Source: Gluconobacter sp. Dm-62 (GTDB lineage Bacteria > Pseudomonadota > Alphaproteobacteria > Acetobacterales > Acetobacteraceae). From it: DNA of 64,000 bases. Made by a program: the position numbers and the translations under genes. This document shows positions 8,843 through 18,832 of this stretch, one piece after another (position 1 is the stretch's first letter; each line of letters begins with the position of its first letter). The DNA lies in the NCBI RefSeq assembly GCF_018256155.1, contig NZ_JAERLY010000001.1, forward strand, positions 310,001 to 374,000. The letters run 5' to 3'. The notes beneath the pieces were generated by a model. That model did not search any database. It was not told where the DNA came from and saw nothing but the letters and a program-made list of their open reading frames with translations.

Positions 8843-10153
8843 TTGGCATCGGGCTTCAGAATACCGGTTTCCTTCTTCGTGGCGATTTGGACAGTTTGTC
8901 TTGAGCTGCCTGTTTTTCCCGCTCACGCCGATTGCCAGTCTCTGCACATTCCGCCACCGCCTACTGCCAATACAACACATCCCCTGGAACCATTCTTCAT
9001 TGATCTTTCGGCGCTGACGCCTGACAATATGTCGCCCCGCCGTGACCCGCATAACCCGCACTATCCACCTGCTCATGATCTGCCCGACAGAACTGTGCCG
9101 TTGGACACAGCCAATGGCAATTTCGTGCTGGGGCCAACCCATCCGTTCGCACCCGAGTTAGCCATGACGGCAAATGTGCCTTCCGGACGGATTGTATCCT
9201 TCACTATGGAGTCCGGACACAGCATCCAGTTTGATCCTGGCATTGTCCGTGACGACCCCGACAACTGTCCTAACGGCGCGATCTATACGTCTCGTTCCGC
9301 TCCCGGAGATCCATCCAACCTGCGGCTGGCAGACAGCCATTCGGGTCCATGGAGACGGCAGGTGGATGTGTATGTACCCGCTCAGTACAAACCAGGGACC
9401 AGCGCACCGTTTCTTGTATTCGGCGATGGCGGGGCGGATGGTATTTATCCCGGTCGTGACCTGTTCGCAGTCCTGGATGTGCTGATCGCCAGCCATCGGC
9501 TCCCAACGCTGATCGCGATTGGTATCGGTTCTGGCGGACAGGATGCACAGGGTAGCGAACGTGGACGGGAATATGACACGGTGTCAGGCACCTATGCTGA
9601 ATGGGTTGAACGTGAGGTCCTGCCGCTGGTACAGCAGCATGCCGGAGTTGCCCTGACCCATGATCCTGATGGTCGCGCAACGATGGGCGTCAGTTCAAGC
9701 GGCGGCGCGGCATTCGGTATGGCCTGGTTCCATCCGGAACTGTACCATCGCGTGCTGGCCTATTCTCCCACGCTGACGAACCAGCAATGGCCGCATGCTG
9801 GTGCCATGCCGGGTGGTGCATGGCAGTATCATTCACCATGGGCAGGCAACCCGACAGCAACAGGCAGTCAGCCCGGTGCGGCCCTGATCCCCAATGCCCC
9901 GCGCAAGCCGATCCGCTTCTGGTTCGAGGCAGGAGACAGGGATCTGTTTTATCCGGCTCCGGCCATGCCCGATGGCATGCATGACTGGGTACTGGCCAGT
10001 GAAAACATGGCCCGTGTGCTGTCTGCAAAAGGGTATGACTACCAGTTCATTCTATCGCGTAATGCTGGTCATGTGGACGGTCCCACGATTGAGCAGACAT
10101 TGCCCGAAGCCCTGTTATGGCTATGGCGGGACTATACGCCTCAAGGAAACTGA
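8843..10153 (+). CDS. Secreted esterase of the putative esterase (enterochelin esterase-like) family
   Basis: 436 residues with an N-terminal signal peptide (hydrophobic PVSFFVAIWTVCLELPVF, cleavage likely after HADC or nearby), so it acts in the periplasm or outside. The C-terminal half is an alpha/beta-hydrolase like PF00756. It shows RQVDVYVPAQYKPG, PFLVFGDGGADG, the serine elbow GVSSSGGAAFGMAW (Ser284-286), and a late GDRDLFYP plus NAGHVDG that would hold the acid and His. The start codon is TTG, the only one that keeps the whole signal peptide; no strong ribosome site is visible. The substrate is unknown. Its neighbours are fragments, so it is probably a single-gene unit. Confidence 0.75.
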   Translation: MASGFRIPVSFFVAIWTVCLELPVFPAHADCQSLHIPPPPTANTTHPLEPFFIDLSALTPDNMSPRRDPHNPHYPPAHDLPDRTVPLDTANGNFVLGPTHPFAPELAMTANVPSGRIVSFTMESGHSIQFDPGIVRDDPDNCPNGAIYTSRSAPGDPSNLRLADSHSGPWRRQVDVYVPAQYKPGTSAPFLVFGDGGADGIYPGRDLFAVLDVLIASHRLPTLIAIGIGSGGQDAQGSERGREYDTVSGTYAEWVEREVLPLVQQHAGVALTHDPDGRATMGVSSSGGAAFGMAWFHPELYHRVLAYSPTLTNQQWPHAGAMPGGAWQYHSPWAGNPTATGSQPGAALIPNAPRKPIRFWFEAGDRDLFYPAPAMPDGMHDWVLASENMARVLSAKGYDYQFILSRNAGHVDGPTIEQTLPEALLWLWRDYTPQGN

Positions 10154-10312
10154 TCCTGGATATCTCAATGATGTCCGGGCATTCAGATGGGCACCCGATC
10201 CTTTTCGGATATCTACTTTTAGAAACATTGATAAGGCGTAAGCGAGCCTACTGCCTGCGCCTTCTTGTTGGATATTCAAAACCACTGAGTACTTATTTAA
10301 AAGCAGACGTCG

Positions 10313-11235
10313 TTAACAGGCAAGAACTTGTTTGCAAACTGCCTGTACTATATCGCGAAGCCAGCGGTGGGCCGGGTCGACGTCGAACCTAGGATGCCAC
10401 ATGGCGGAAATAGCGATTTCAGGCGTCTTCACGGGAAGATGGAACAGCTTCAGGCGTGATATCCCTGAGGAATCATCGGAGAGGGCTGTAGACACGATCG
10501 CGGGATATGAGTCACCAGATCCGATTGCCGCACGATCTCGAGCGCATCTGGAAACCCTGGCACGACGACCGATACGGTACGTTGGTATCCAAGTTGCTCC
10601 AGTGCATCATCAACCGGCCCCCTGAACGCCCCTCGTCGTGAGGTTACGACATGCTGGCATGCGGCGTAGCGCGCCACGCTGATATCCCCATCCAGGAAAA
10701 GCGAATGGCCGATGCGTGCCACACCGATGAACGCATCCCGAAACAGGAGCCGGCTTCGGATCTCGGGGGCAGACGCGCCACGGACACCGATTTCCAAATC
10801 GATCCGTCCTTCACGAAGTGGCAGTGCATCCTTGTCAGGTTTGGGTGCAAAACGCAGACGAGCCCGTGGCGCTTCTTTCATGATGGCTGTCATCAAAGGT
10901 GCTGCAGCAATCTTCAGAAAGCCTTCATTGGCACGAAGGACGAATGTCCGATCCAGCACTTTCAAATCCAGTTCCCGAGGGTGCGGATGTAGAACAGCCT
11001 GCACCTCACGGGTCAGGGCATGAACGCGCTCACGCATGTCCGCTGCATAAGGCGTGGGCACAAGGTGTCGCCCCGCCCGCACCAGCAACGGATCGCCGGT
11101 AGCCGATCGCAGCCGAGTCAGCGTGCGACTCATAGCGGACGGGCTGAGTCCAAGCTGACGGGCCGCGCCTACTACGCTGGCTTCGTCGAGCAGCACATCC
11201 AGTGCCCTCAGAAGATTGAGATCGAGGTTTTTCAT
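10313..11235 (-). pseudogene. LysR-family regulator with a frameshift near the C-terminus
   Basis: The first 245 codons give a normal LysR protein of the NodD/SyrM-like branch (MKNLDLNLLRALDVLLDEASVV, then LSPSAMSRTLTRLR and LVRAGRHLVPTPYA). The frame then stops at 10450, while the expected LysR ending (RLKLFHLPVKTPEIAISAMW, then DPAHRWLRDIV) continues in another frame from about 10495 to 10313. A single indel between 10450 and 10495 explains this. The DNA-binding domain is intact; the truncated form may or may not fold. It is divergent from the amidohydrolase gene at 11397, its likely target. Confidence 0.75.
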
Positions 11236-11396
11236 CCGACGAGCCTAGCCGACAATGACCGGCGACAAATAGCGCCGCATGCAATGATACATTGATCCTC
11301 ATGCGTCTGGTGCCTGCTCCGGTTCTTCATCTAATTTCAATAAGGTCAAAACAGGTATTTCCGTCGTAACGGAAGTGCGCGCAAAGGAACCATTCC

Positions 11397-12386
11397 ATGA
11401 AGCTGATCGGCATCGAAGAACATTTCCTGACCGCTGAGATAAAGGATGCTTGGTCCGCCATCGGTCTTGAAGCCACTGATCCAAGCGTCGCGTTTCATGG
11501 TGGCCCGCTTGAGAAGAGGTTGACCGACCTTGCCGAGGAGCGGCTGGCCCACATGGACGAAGCAGGGCTGGACGTGCAGGTGCTGTCGCTCACCACTCCG
11601 TCACTGCACGACCTTGGACCCGACAGTGTTGATCTGGCGCGTCGTGTTAATGATGCCGTGGCAGAGGCGGTCGCCCGTCATCCGGATCGCTTTCAGGCGC
11701 TGGCGACGCTGCCCGTAGCGATGCCCGACGAAGCAGCTCTGGAACTCGAGCGTTGTGTCAGGACGCTCGGCTTTAAAGGGACGATGTTGTGCGGGCGGGT
11801 GGGACATCGCAACCTGGATCACGCTGATCTGCTCCCGATCTTCCAGGGTGCTGCGGCGTTGAAGGCGCCAATCCTGCTTCATCCCAGAGCGCCAGAACAG
11901 ACGGTACGAGACGCCTATTATTCCGGGTTCAACCCACAGGTGAACGCTGCATTTTCCTGTTTCGGCCTTGGTTGGCATTATGACGCCGGCATCCAGTTTC
12001 TGCGTCTCGTGCTGGCAGGCCATTTCGATCGCTTTCCGGATCTGCAGGTTATCCTGGGCCATTGGGGCGAACTGGTCCTGTTCTATGCCGAGCGTATCGC
12101 CAACATAGATCGTGTGTCAGGGCTAAATCATTCCATAGCAACGTATTTCCGTCGCAATCTTTATGTCACGGCGAGCGGCATGTTCCTGCCACATTATCTG
12201 GAACAGGCAGCCCGTATCGTTGGTCGTGAGCGACTGCTTTTCTCCACCGACTACCCTTATCAATACCGTCCCGGCCGTGATGCACGACGCTTTGTCGAAA
12301 TCTGCGGCTTGGATGAGCCGGGCAGACAGGCACTCGCGTATGGAAACTGGGAGCAACTGATAAAAAATTTACCCCACGCATCCTAA
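11397..12386 (+). CDS. Amidohydrolase-family protein, gamma-resorcylate/2,3-dihydroxybenzoate decarboxylase-like
   Basis: 329 residues. The N-terminal IEEHF supplies the metal-binding E-x-H of the ACMSD/decarboxylase branch of the amidohydrolases. ILLHPRAP holds the next His, VILGHWGE another, and FSTDYPYQYRPG the Asp (about residue 284). These are the hallmarks of non-oxidative hydroxybenzoate decarboxylases, which remove or add CO2 on phenolic acids. A broader metal-dependent hydrolase role is possible. It is divergent from the frameshifted LysR gene, with about 160 bp between them that would hold both promoters. Confidence 0.85.
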   Translation: MKLIGIEEHFLTAEIKDAWSAIGLEATDPSVAFHGGPLEKRLTDLAEERLAHMDEAGLDVQVLSLTTPSLHDLGPDSVDLARRVNDAVAEAVARHPDRFQALATLPVAMPDEAALELERCVRTLGFKGTMLCGRVGHRNLDHADLLPIFQGAAALKAPILLHPRAPEQTVRDAYYSGFNPQVNAAFSCFGLGWHYDAGIQFLRLVLAGHFDRFPDLQVILGHWGELVLFYAERIANIDRVSGLNHSIATYFRRNLYVTASGMFLPHYLEQAARIVGRERLLFSTDYPYQYRPGRDARRFVEICGLDEPGRQALAYGNWEQLIKNLPHAS

Positions 12387-12390
12387 GCTG

Positions 12391-13158
12391 TGTTGACAAG
12401 AAGCCTACCCGATCTTCCTGAGGTCTGATCACTTTATTCCTGAAAGGATAACGGGCAGAGAGAACAGACATGGCATGAGGCGATCTGACGGATTACGAAT
12501 GGTCGATGCTTGGCCCGTTTCCGCCTCCTGAGCGCAGACGTTGGAGCCAACCAGCCAGAAACAACTACCTCTTCTTTCGCGGCATGCTACATGCGCTGCG
12601 GGCAGGTTACCCCCTGGCGGGACATGCATGAACGCTACGGCAAGTGGAACTCCGTGCATATCCGGTTCTGTCGTTGGGCTGAACAGGGCGTATGAGATAA
12701 CCTGTTGCAAGCCTTGGTGGATCTGGGTCTAACGGATAACTGGCAGCATATGATCGGACAGCATCATGGTCCGCGCCCATTAGTAACTTTTAAAGAAAAA
12801 TCCATGCCCTTGCGACAGTCAGGAATGCTTCTCTTGGCTCTGTCCTCATAGGAGGCCAAGTCTGAGGTTACAAAGGCCCTAAGCCATGCAGGCCGACCGG
12901 GAGTATGACAGCGACAGTTTTCGCCAAGACCTGCTGATCCCTTGGCATCCTGCCGGTATCCCAACACGCAGAGGCCACAAGGCCTCCCAGAAAACAGACC
13001 AGCCGCGTTAACAGAGAGCGCCACTGCATCGAGCGCATGCTCAACCGGCTCTTAAGCAAATGCGCCGTATTGCAACCCCCTACAACCAGACTGCCCTGTC
13101 CTTCACAAGTTCCTCAATCGCGCTGCCGTACGGCTCTGGATCAGGTTTTTTGTCAACA
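12391..13158. mobile_element. Decayed IS5-family insertion sequence with terminal inverted repeats
   Basis: Near-matching ends are visible: TGTTGACAAGAAGCCT at 12391-12406 and, inverted, AGGTTTTTTGTCAACA at 13143-13158 (14 of 16 bases pair). Inside, + strand frames give an IS5-type first half (LTDYEWSMLGPFPPPERRRW, WRDMHERYGKWNS, RFCRWAEQGV) broken by frameshifts. After a central deletion near 12785-12840 comes a second half (YDSDSFRQDLL, PTRRGHKASQK, RHCIERMLNRL, RRIATPYNQTALSF, AAVRLWIRFFVN). At about 0.77 kb it is close to full length, but the catalytic core is lost. No target duplication was identified. Confidence 0.8.
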
Positions 13159-13237
13159 AGGCCCTAGATAAAAAGAGGCCTGAACAGGTTTTTCAAGTAT
13201 TTTACCGAATGGGCAACCGATTATATATGTTGATATA

Positions 13238-13286
13238 TCACTCACTCACTCACTCACTCACTCACTCACTCACTCACTCACTCACT
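13238..13286. repeat. (TCAC)12 tetranucleotide repeat
   Basis: 49 nt of uninterrupted TCAC units. The minus-strand glycosyltransferase gene ends inside it, its last codons being GTG AGT GAG TGA. Because a GTGA repeat read in any frame contains TGA every 12 nt, a change in copy number leaves the encoded C-terminus unchanged. Confidence 0.95.
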
Positions 13287-14944
13287 GTATCTTTCCGATA
13301 AAATGCAATCTGCATAGCTGTAAGCGGTTGAATTTTTCCACAAAAACACTCATTTTCGGAGGGAAATATAAATGTACCATCTGAAAATGTCCCAGAAAAC
13401 TCTACCGCATATTCATTTTTCCATTCATCTAGAATTTTTATTGAGTATCCACATATTGCTTTACCGCTACCAGTAGTTCCTACAAATTTCCCGGCGCTTT
13501 TCCATTCGGACCAAACCCCGTCAGCACCATAGTATCTGCTCACAACTTTGTTTTTTAAATCATCACACAATACCAACATGAAGCCTTCTATAGGGTGTGT
13601 GGCCCAAGAAGGTCCTGAATTAAGGGAATTTGTGTTTTTAACGTCTCCTAATCCCGACTTATGGACTAAGATAGAGCCCACATTTTCCACATAATTAATA
13701 TTGAATATATCTTCATCTAACACATCATCAGTATCTAAAGCCATATTTATCCTTGTTTTAATATTACTTTCCTCGATATTTAATTCAGACATATAGAATT
13801 TGCTTATTTTATTTTTATTTCCCGTTATAATATCGTCTATAAAATATCTAAATTTGTCGGAATTTATTACCTGTCGGAAGCCACTCTCAAAATTCATATA
13901 CCATATTTTTTGTTTTTTTAGTTTCGATATTTTGTGCTGAAGATCGCTATTAGGCTCGATGCTTCCAATTTTTGTCCCTGCTTTGGCAAAAACTGCCGTA
14001 TGTAGGGAAGATCCAGCTATCCCGATAATGGAATCTGCGTTCGCAAATATCCTCATTTGCTCTTTGAGTGGTAATGTCTCGGGCGGAAGTACAGTATAAC
14101 CAAATTCTTGTGCAGCTATTTTTGCTATTTCCACTTCATTGGGACAAAATGATCCTCTTAGGGACTGCCCCAAAAAAGTTCGCGTTAAAAATACATTTTT
14201 TATAGCAGAATTCTTTTCAATTTTTGATTTACTTAAAACATCATCAAAATAAAATTGTGTTGCTGGGTGAAAATCCTTATTAATTAATTGAGTTATTAAT
14301 ACAGATTTTTTCAAAAGAATTTTTTCTATTCGGGAATCATAAAATTCGATCTGAGTTGGCAGAATACCTACTTCTGTTTTTAGGAAATCAATGAACCATC
14401 CTGGGGACAAACTATCTATTAAAAATTTTGTATCTGGAATGTATGGAAGAAATTCGGTAAACGCTACCATCAATCTAGGAAGCATCTCTACAATAAGATG
14501 TCCATAGATATCAGCCCCCCACCCCATACATACAAAACAGGGATTTTCTATAATTCTTGCTGGGGAATTTAATTTCTCGCTAATTGCAGGCTGCTGGAAG
14601 CCGCCTAAAGCGTAACCTTGAGTCACCTCAGGTGAAGAAATTATATGGCCTTTCCACTCCAAAGCGCCATAAAAGGACACATATAAGTCATCAAATATAT
14701 ATGCAGCGACATTATTGGAATCTTCCGGGTGCCCATTTTTGTCCCAGTTTTTCCATTTTTGGAACTCTTCTTGGTTTCGTGCAAATATTACATTGTCGGT
14801 CATTAAGGAATTATAATGAGATGGGAACTCTTTATTAAAAACAGCGCACCTAACAGGGCTCTCATTTTTAGATTTTATAAAATCACCAAGCTCGTTTAAA
14901 GATATTTTTAAAGAAATAGATTCTATATCCGAAATGTAATTCAT
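13274..14944 (-). CDS. GT61 (DUF563)-family glycosyltransferase
   Basis: About 556 residues. The centre resembles the GT61/DUF563 family: CFVCMGWGADIYGHLIVEML (His-rich entry), FLTRTFLGQSLRG, then VLPPETLPLKEQMRIFANAD and IIGIAGSSLHTAVFA, the acceptor/donor-binding stretch. A C-terminal region of about 140 residues, rich in Gly and Trp, is not recognised. It would transfer sugar to a surface polysaccharide or glycan. The Met at 14944 (MNYISDIES) is preferred; 14965 would add seven residues. Codon use is strikingly AT-rich compared with both flanks, which points to recent transfer, and an IS remnant lies just downstream. Confidence 0.75.
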   Translation of the reverse strand: MNYISDIESISLKISLNELGDFIKSKNESPVRCAVFNKEFPSHYNSLMTDNVIFARNQEEFQKWKNWDKNGHPEDSNNVAAYIFDDLYVSFYGALEWKGHIISSPEVTQGYALGGFQQPAISEKLNSPARIIENPCFVCMGWGADIYGHLIVEMLPRLMVAFTEFLPYIPDTKFLIDSLSPGWFIDFLKTEVGILPTQIEFYDSRIEKILLKKSVLITQLINKDFHPATQFYFDDVLSKSKIEKNSAIKNVFLTRTFLGQSLRGSFCPNEVEIAKIAAQEFGYTVLPPETLPLKEQMRIFANADSIIGIAGSSLHTAVFAKAGTKIGSIEPNSDLQHKISKLKKQKIWYMNFESGFRQVINSDKFRYFIDDIITGNKNKISKFYMSELNIEESNIKTRINMALDTDDVLDEDIFNINYVENVGSILVHKSGLGDVKNTNSLNSGPSWATHPIEGFMLVLCDDLKNKVVSRYYGADGVWSEWKSAGKFVGTTGSGKAICGYSIKILDEWKNEYAVEFSGTFSDGTFIFPSENECFCGKIQPLTAMQIAFYRKDTVSE

Positions 14945-15723
14945 TTTCTTTCCCACAAAAATCATAGAATAATTTATATGAAAATTCTTCTAATTCACCA
15001 AGGTTTATTGAAAAGAAAGCATATGCCGTGCTTTCTGATGCTACCAGACTTGACCCCTCTAGCTCAGGACATGGCCGGCTGAAGGGCTTCAAAAGGCGCA
15101 AGTGCATGTAAAAACAGCGTATCAGAGCGGTTCTCAGCGAAACAAGCATAGTCTTATGCGACTGCAATCTTTGTACCGTATCTGGTGATTGCCGTGCGTG
15201 GTTTTTTCTTAGAGCACAGAATATGATCATTTTCTCCTGCAAAATATTAGCAGAAGTGGATCATATGCTGCGGTCTGCAAGCTTTTGTTAAAGTCTTGAG
15301 AAGCCGTCCAACGAAGTCCGTCCGATTAACAAAGATCATGGCGCATACCGACCCATTATGGTTTTCCAGAAAAAACAGCTGAAACAACCCATCTGCTTTT
15401 CCGTCAGATAATCTTAGCCCAATTATGCCCAGCCTCGTCATGAAGGCTGAAACAAGGATCACACCGTGGATTAAGATGTGTAATCGTAATTAATAAGTAT
15501 TTATTGCTTTTTAATAATAATATTCCTTAATAAATTCAAATTTTTTAATTTAAGCCTATATTGGAAATAGTCATTTAAAATCTATATTATTAGAACTTAT
15601 TTTCTATAACTTAAAAATTTTTTTTAATGATAAAAATATTATTAGTCCCCAATCAATTATTATTCATCAATAGAAATAAATTCTTTATTCAAAAAAATTC
15701 TTCCATCACCCTGTCAGACGATT
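14945..15723. other. Long intergenic region, AT-rich on its right side
   Basis: About 780 bp with no recognisable gene. Short minus-strand frames at 14883-15242 and 15247-15462 have no family signature. From about 15480 to 15670 the DNA is very AT-rich and probably carries the promoter of the TonB receptor gene. Confidence 0.5.
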
Positions 15724-15757
15724 GCGCGCACATAACCTCAGGTTATATATCGCGCGC
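15724..15757. promoter_or_regulatory. Palindrome upstream of the TonB receptor gene
   Basis: GCGCGC (15724-15729) and GCGCGC (15752-15757) flank ATAACCT-C-AGGTTAT (15732-15746), a strong hairpin or operator-like palindrome about 95 bp before the receptor start. The 18-nt core at 15729-15746 recurs with two changes at 20392-20409, in front of the NamZ-type gene. Confidence 0.6.
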
Positions 15758-15850
15758 AGTTTCGAAATCGACGATTGCATTACGGACATGCGATGTTGGT
15801 TCGATAACGCAACATCATCGCCCAGCGGCGCTTACTGAGGGAACTAGGGT

Positions 15851-18739
15851 ATGCCGGCCAGACTACCCCTGAAGTCTTATTTCCTGTCCTTTGCGGCCCT
15901 ATCGTCGGGCGCAACCTTTCTTATGCCGCCGCAATCTTACGCTGCTGCAACATCTTCCAAGCTTGCCGACACCGAGGAGCCATCTGCTGAATCCTCAAAA
16001 AAGTCTGTCAGTCACAAAAAAACACAAAAGCAAGCTGAGAGCAACCGCGAAGTCATCACCGTTACGGGCAGTCATATTGCGAACTCGCATATCAAGTCCC
16101 CAACCCCCATCAGCTCCCTTAGTCAGCAGGAAATCCTGAATCAGGCGCCGAGCAACAATCTCGCTGACCTTGTCAATCAGATGCCGCAGTTCGCAGGAAG
16201 CCAGACGCCCCAGAACTCCGCATACTCCCTGAGTGATGGCACGGCCGGCATCAATGCGCTCAACCTACGCAATCTCGGCCCCGTCCGCTCCCTTGTGCTG
16301 ATGGACGGGCGACGCATCACGCCTTCTGCCATCACCGGCATTGTCGACATCAACACGATTCCCCAGCAGCTGGTCAAACGCGTGGACGTCGTGACGGGCG
16401 GTGCGTCCGCACAGTACGGCTCCGATGCCGTTGCAGGCGTCACGAACTTCGTGCTCGACAAGACCTATACGGGCCTGAAAGTCAGCGCGGATTCCGGCAT
16501 CTCGGACTATGGTGACGGCGAAAACGAACACGCCGCCATCGCCGGGGGCTTCGGCTTTGCTCACGGAAAAGGCCACGTTCTCCTCAGCGGCGACATCGCC
16601 CATCAGGACGGCATTTTCCACGTCTCCCGAAGCTGGAACGTGAACGGCAGCCGCATCGTCGCCAATCCCGACTATGTCGCCGGAAATGGCCAGCCCTATT
16701 ACCTCCGCGTCGGCGATGCAGGCACAAACAACGTCATGCCCGGCGGCATCATCAATGCGTCCACGGGCGGCGTAGCCAACTCCCTGCGCGGGATCTATTT
16801 CGGCCCCGGCGGCAGCGTCAACCACTATAATTACGGCTCGTTCTCAACGTCCAGCGTCTCGGTCGGTGGCGACCAGAACCTCGCCAACAACAACAAGAAC
16901 GTCGGCCTTGAGCCCCAGAGTGACCGCAAGAATCTTTTCGGACGCCTGAGCTATGACGTCGCACCCTGGATGACCCTTTACGCAGAAGGCGCCTATAACG
17001 AGAGCGAGTACGTCTACAATTCCGGTCCCCAGTATATCAGCTCGGTTTCGCTGAAAGGGACCAACCCCTATCTCGTTGACGCCCTTGGTGCCGCAGCCCT
17101 GCAGAACGTCTCGACCGTCACTGTCGGTACGACCGCGCTCGACATGCCCTATCGCCGGACTGACAACCTCCGCAGCGTCCAGCGTTACACCTTCGGGGGC
17201 GAAGGCAATTTCGAGATGTTCGGCAAGCGCGCCTCATGGAGCGCCTATGGGCAGTATGGTGTCACCCATACGCACGAGCAGATCTACAACGTGATGAACA
17301 CGGCAAAAATCGCCAACGCGACTGACGCCGTCCGTAACTCGGCGGGGCAGATTGTCTGCCGCTCCTCCCTGACCAACCCCGGCAATGGCTGCTCCCCGAT
17401 CGACTGGCTGGGAACGGGCGTCATGTCTCCCGCCTCCATCGGCTACGTCCTTGACGCACCGTGGCGCAACCAGCGGTTCCAGGAAATCGTCTCCGGCGTG
17501 AACCTCTCCACGATCCCGTTTGCCACATGGGCGGGTGACGTGAACGTGGCTGTCGGCGGCGAATACCGTGACGAGCGCGCCTCGGGATATGTCCCGACCG
17601 AATACCAGTCCGGCTGGTCCGTCGGCAATTACCGCCCGACATTCGGCCACTACAACGTCAAGGAAGCGTATCTCGAAACGGCGGTTCCGCTGGCGAAAGG
17701 CCTGGCCTTTAATGGCGCCGTCCGTGGCACGGACTACTCGACCTCCGGCTATGTCACGACATGGAAAATCGGCGGAACCTGGCAGCCCATCAAAGACGTA
17801 CTGTTCCGCGCCACCCAGTCACACGACATCCGCGCGCCCAACATCAATGAACTCTACAACGCCGGAACGTCCCAGACGACAAGCGTGCTCGATCCGGTGA
17901 CCGGCAAGACGGATACTGTCCTCGCCAATACGACGGGCAACACGAAACTGCGTCCCGAGACGGCCAATACGACAGTGGTCGGCGCCGTCATCACGCCGCG
18001 TTATGTGCCCGGTCTGGCCATCTCGGTTGACTGGTTCCATACCAAGATCAAGAACGCGATCGAACAGTTCTATCCGCAGTCCATCATCAATGAATGTTAC
18101 TCGGGATACACCACGTTCTGCTCGGCCATCCGCCCAGACCTGACAGGCACGCGTGATCTGCTGATCAGCGCTTCCCCGTTCAACTTCGCCAAGCTCGAAA
18201 CCAGCGGCATCGACATCGACGCCTCATACAGCTTCCCACTCCGCCGCCTGCTGCGCGACGCCGACGGAAAAATCACCATCCACGGTCAGGCCACGAACTA
18301 CCTGAAATACGTGTCTGACTCCGGTGTGGGCTATACTGTCGACACATCAGGGGACATTTCGTCCGGCCCGCCGCGCTGGATCTACCGCTTCTCGGCCACC
18401 TACAGCACGTCCCGCTACAGCCTGACGGCCATCGCCCGTGGCATCAGTGCCGGCAACTACTCCAACAGCTACATCCAGTGCTCGGGAACGTGCCCGGCGT
18501 ATAACGCCAACTATCCGACGATCAACAACAACCGCGTCACGGGCATTTTCTACTTCGACATGAACGCGACCTATAATCTTCCGGTCGAAAAAATCGGCAA
18601 GATGCAGCTCTTCCTGACCGTCACCAACCTTGCAAACACCTCGCCGATCCTGCTGCCGGAAGGCGGCGTTGAGGCCGACGAAACCTACAGCAACCTGCTG
18701 GGCCGGGCCTATCGCGGCGGCATCCGCATGGAGTTCTGA
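15851..18739 (+). CDS. TonB-dependent outer-membrane receptor
   Basis: 962 residues: signal peptide (about 1-32, ending PQSYAAA), a Ser/Lys-rich linker, then the plug domain (about 68-200) with ITVTGSHIANSHIKSPTP and SLVLMDGRRITP, VDINTIPQQLVKRVDVVTGG and GSDAVAGVTNFVLDK. The beta-barrel follows and ends YRGGIRMEF with the C-terminal Phe of outer-membrane proteins. It belongs to the large oligopeptide/carbohydrate-type receptors. Its neighbours are a PBP4-type peptidase and a NamZ-type muramidase, so a peptidoglycan-derived ligand is plausible but inferred. A rho-independent terminator follows, and a palindromic site lies upstream. Confidence 0.92.
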   Translation: MPARLPLKSYFLSFAALSSGATFLMPPQSYAAATSSKLADTEEPSAESSKKSVSHKKTQKQAESNREVITVTGSHIANSHIKSPTPISSLSQQEILNQAPSNNLADLVNQMPQFAGSQTPQNSAYSLSDGTAGINALNLRNLGPVRSLVLMDGRRITPSAITGIVDINTIPQQLVKRVDVVTGGASAQYGSDAVAGVTNFVLDKTYTGLKVSADSGISDYGDGENEHAAIAGGFGFAHGKGHVLLSGDIAHQDGIFHVSRSWNVNGSRIVANPDYVAGNGQPYYLRVGDAGTNNVMPGGIINASTGGVANSLRGIYFGPGGSVNHYNYGSFSTSSVSVGGDQNLANNNKNVGLEPQSDRKNLFGRLSYDVAPWMTLYAEGAYNESEYVYNSGPQYISSVSLKGTNPYLVDALGAAALQNVSTVTVGTTALDMPYRRTDNLRSVQRYTFGGEGNFEMFGKRASWSAYGQYGVTHTHEQIYNVMNTAKIANATDAVRNSAGQIVCRSSLTNPGNGCSPIDWLGTGVMSPASIGYVLDAPWRNQRFQEIVSGVNLSTIPFATWAGDVNVAVGGEYRDERASGYVPTEYQSGWSVGNYRPTFGHYNVKEAYLETAVPLAKGLAFNGAVRGTDYSTSGYVTTWKIGGTWQPIKDVLFRATQSHDIRAPNINELYNAGTSQTTSVLDPVTGKTDTVLANTTGNTKLRPETANTTVVGAVITPRYVPGLAISVDWFHTKIKNAIEQFYPQSIINECYSGYTTFCSAIRPDLTGTRDLLISASPFNFAKLETSGIDIDASYSFPLRRLLRDADGKITIHGQATNYLKYVSDSGVGYTVDTSGDISSGPPRWIYRFSATYSTSRYSLTAIARGISAGNYSNSYIQCSGTCPAYNANYPTINNNRVTGIFYFDMNATYNLPVEKIGKMQLFLTVTNLANTSPILLPEGGVEADETYSNLLGRAYRGGIRMEF

Positions 18740-18766
18740 GCCAGACTCTCCAAACCTGACCTGCCC

Positions 18767-18803
18767 ACGAGGCTGCCTGTTCCCCCGACACAGGCAGCCT
18801 CGT
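18767..18803 (+). terminator. Rho-independent terminator after the TonB receptor gene
   Basis: A perfect 14-bp stem, ACGAGGCTGCCTGT (18767-18780) with ACAGGCAGCCTCGT (18790-18803), a 9-nt loop, then AGCTTTT. It lies 27 nt after the stop codon. Confidence 0.88.
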
Positions 18804-18832
18804 AGCTTTTCAAGCGTTCCAGAAACGTCCTA

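Noticed and set aside
13238-13286. Tetranucleotide repeat as an on/off phase-variation switch
   Set aside because: The gene ends in the first 12 nt of the repeat in whichever frame, so changing the copy number does not change the protein.
14883-15462. Small minus-strand ORFs upstream of the GT61 gene
   Set aside because: No family features; the first overlaps the start of the GT61 gene in another frame.
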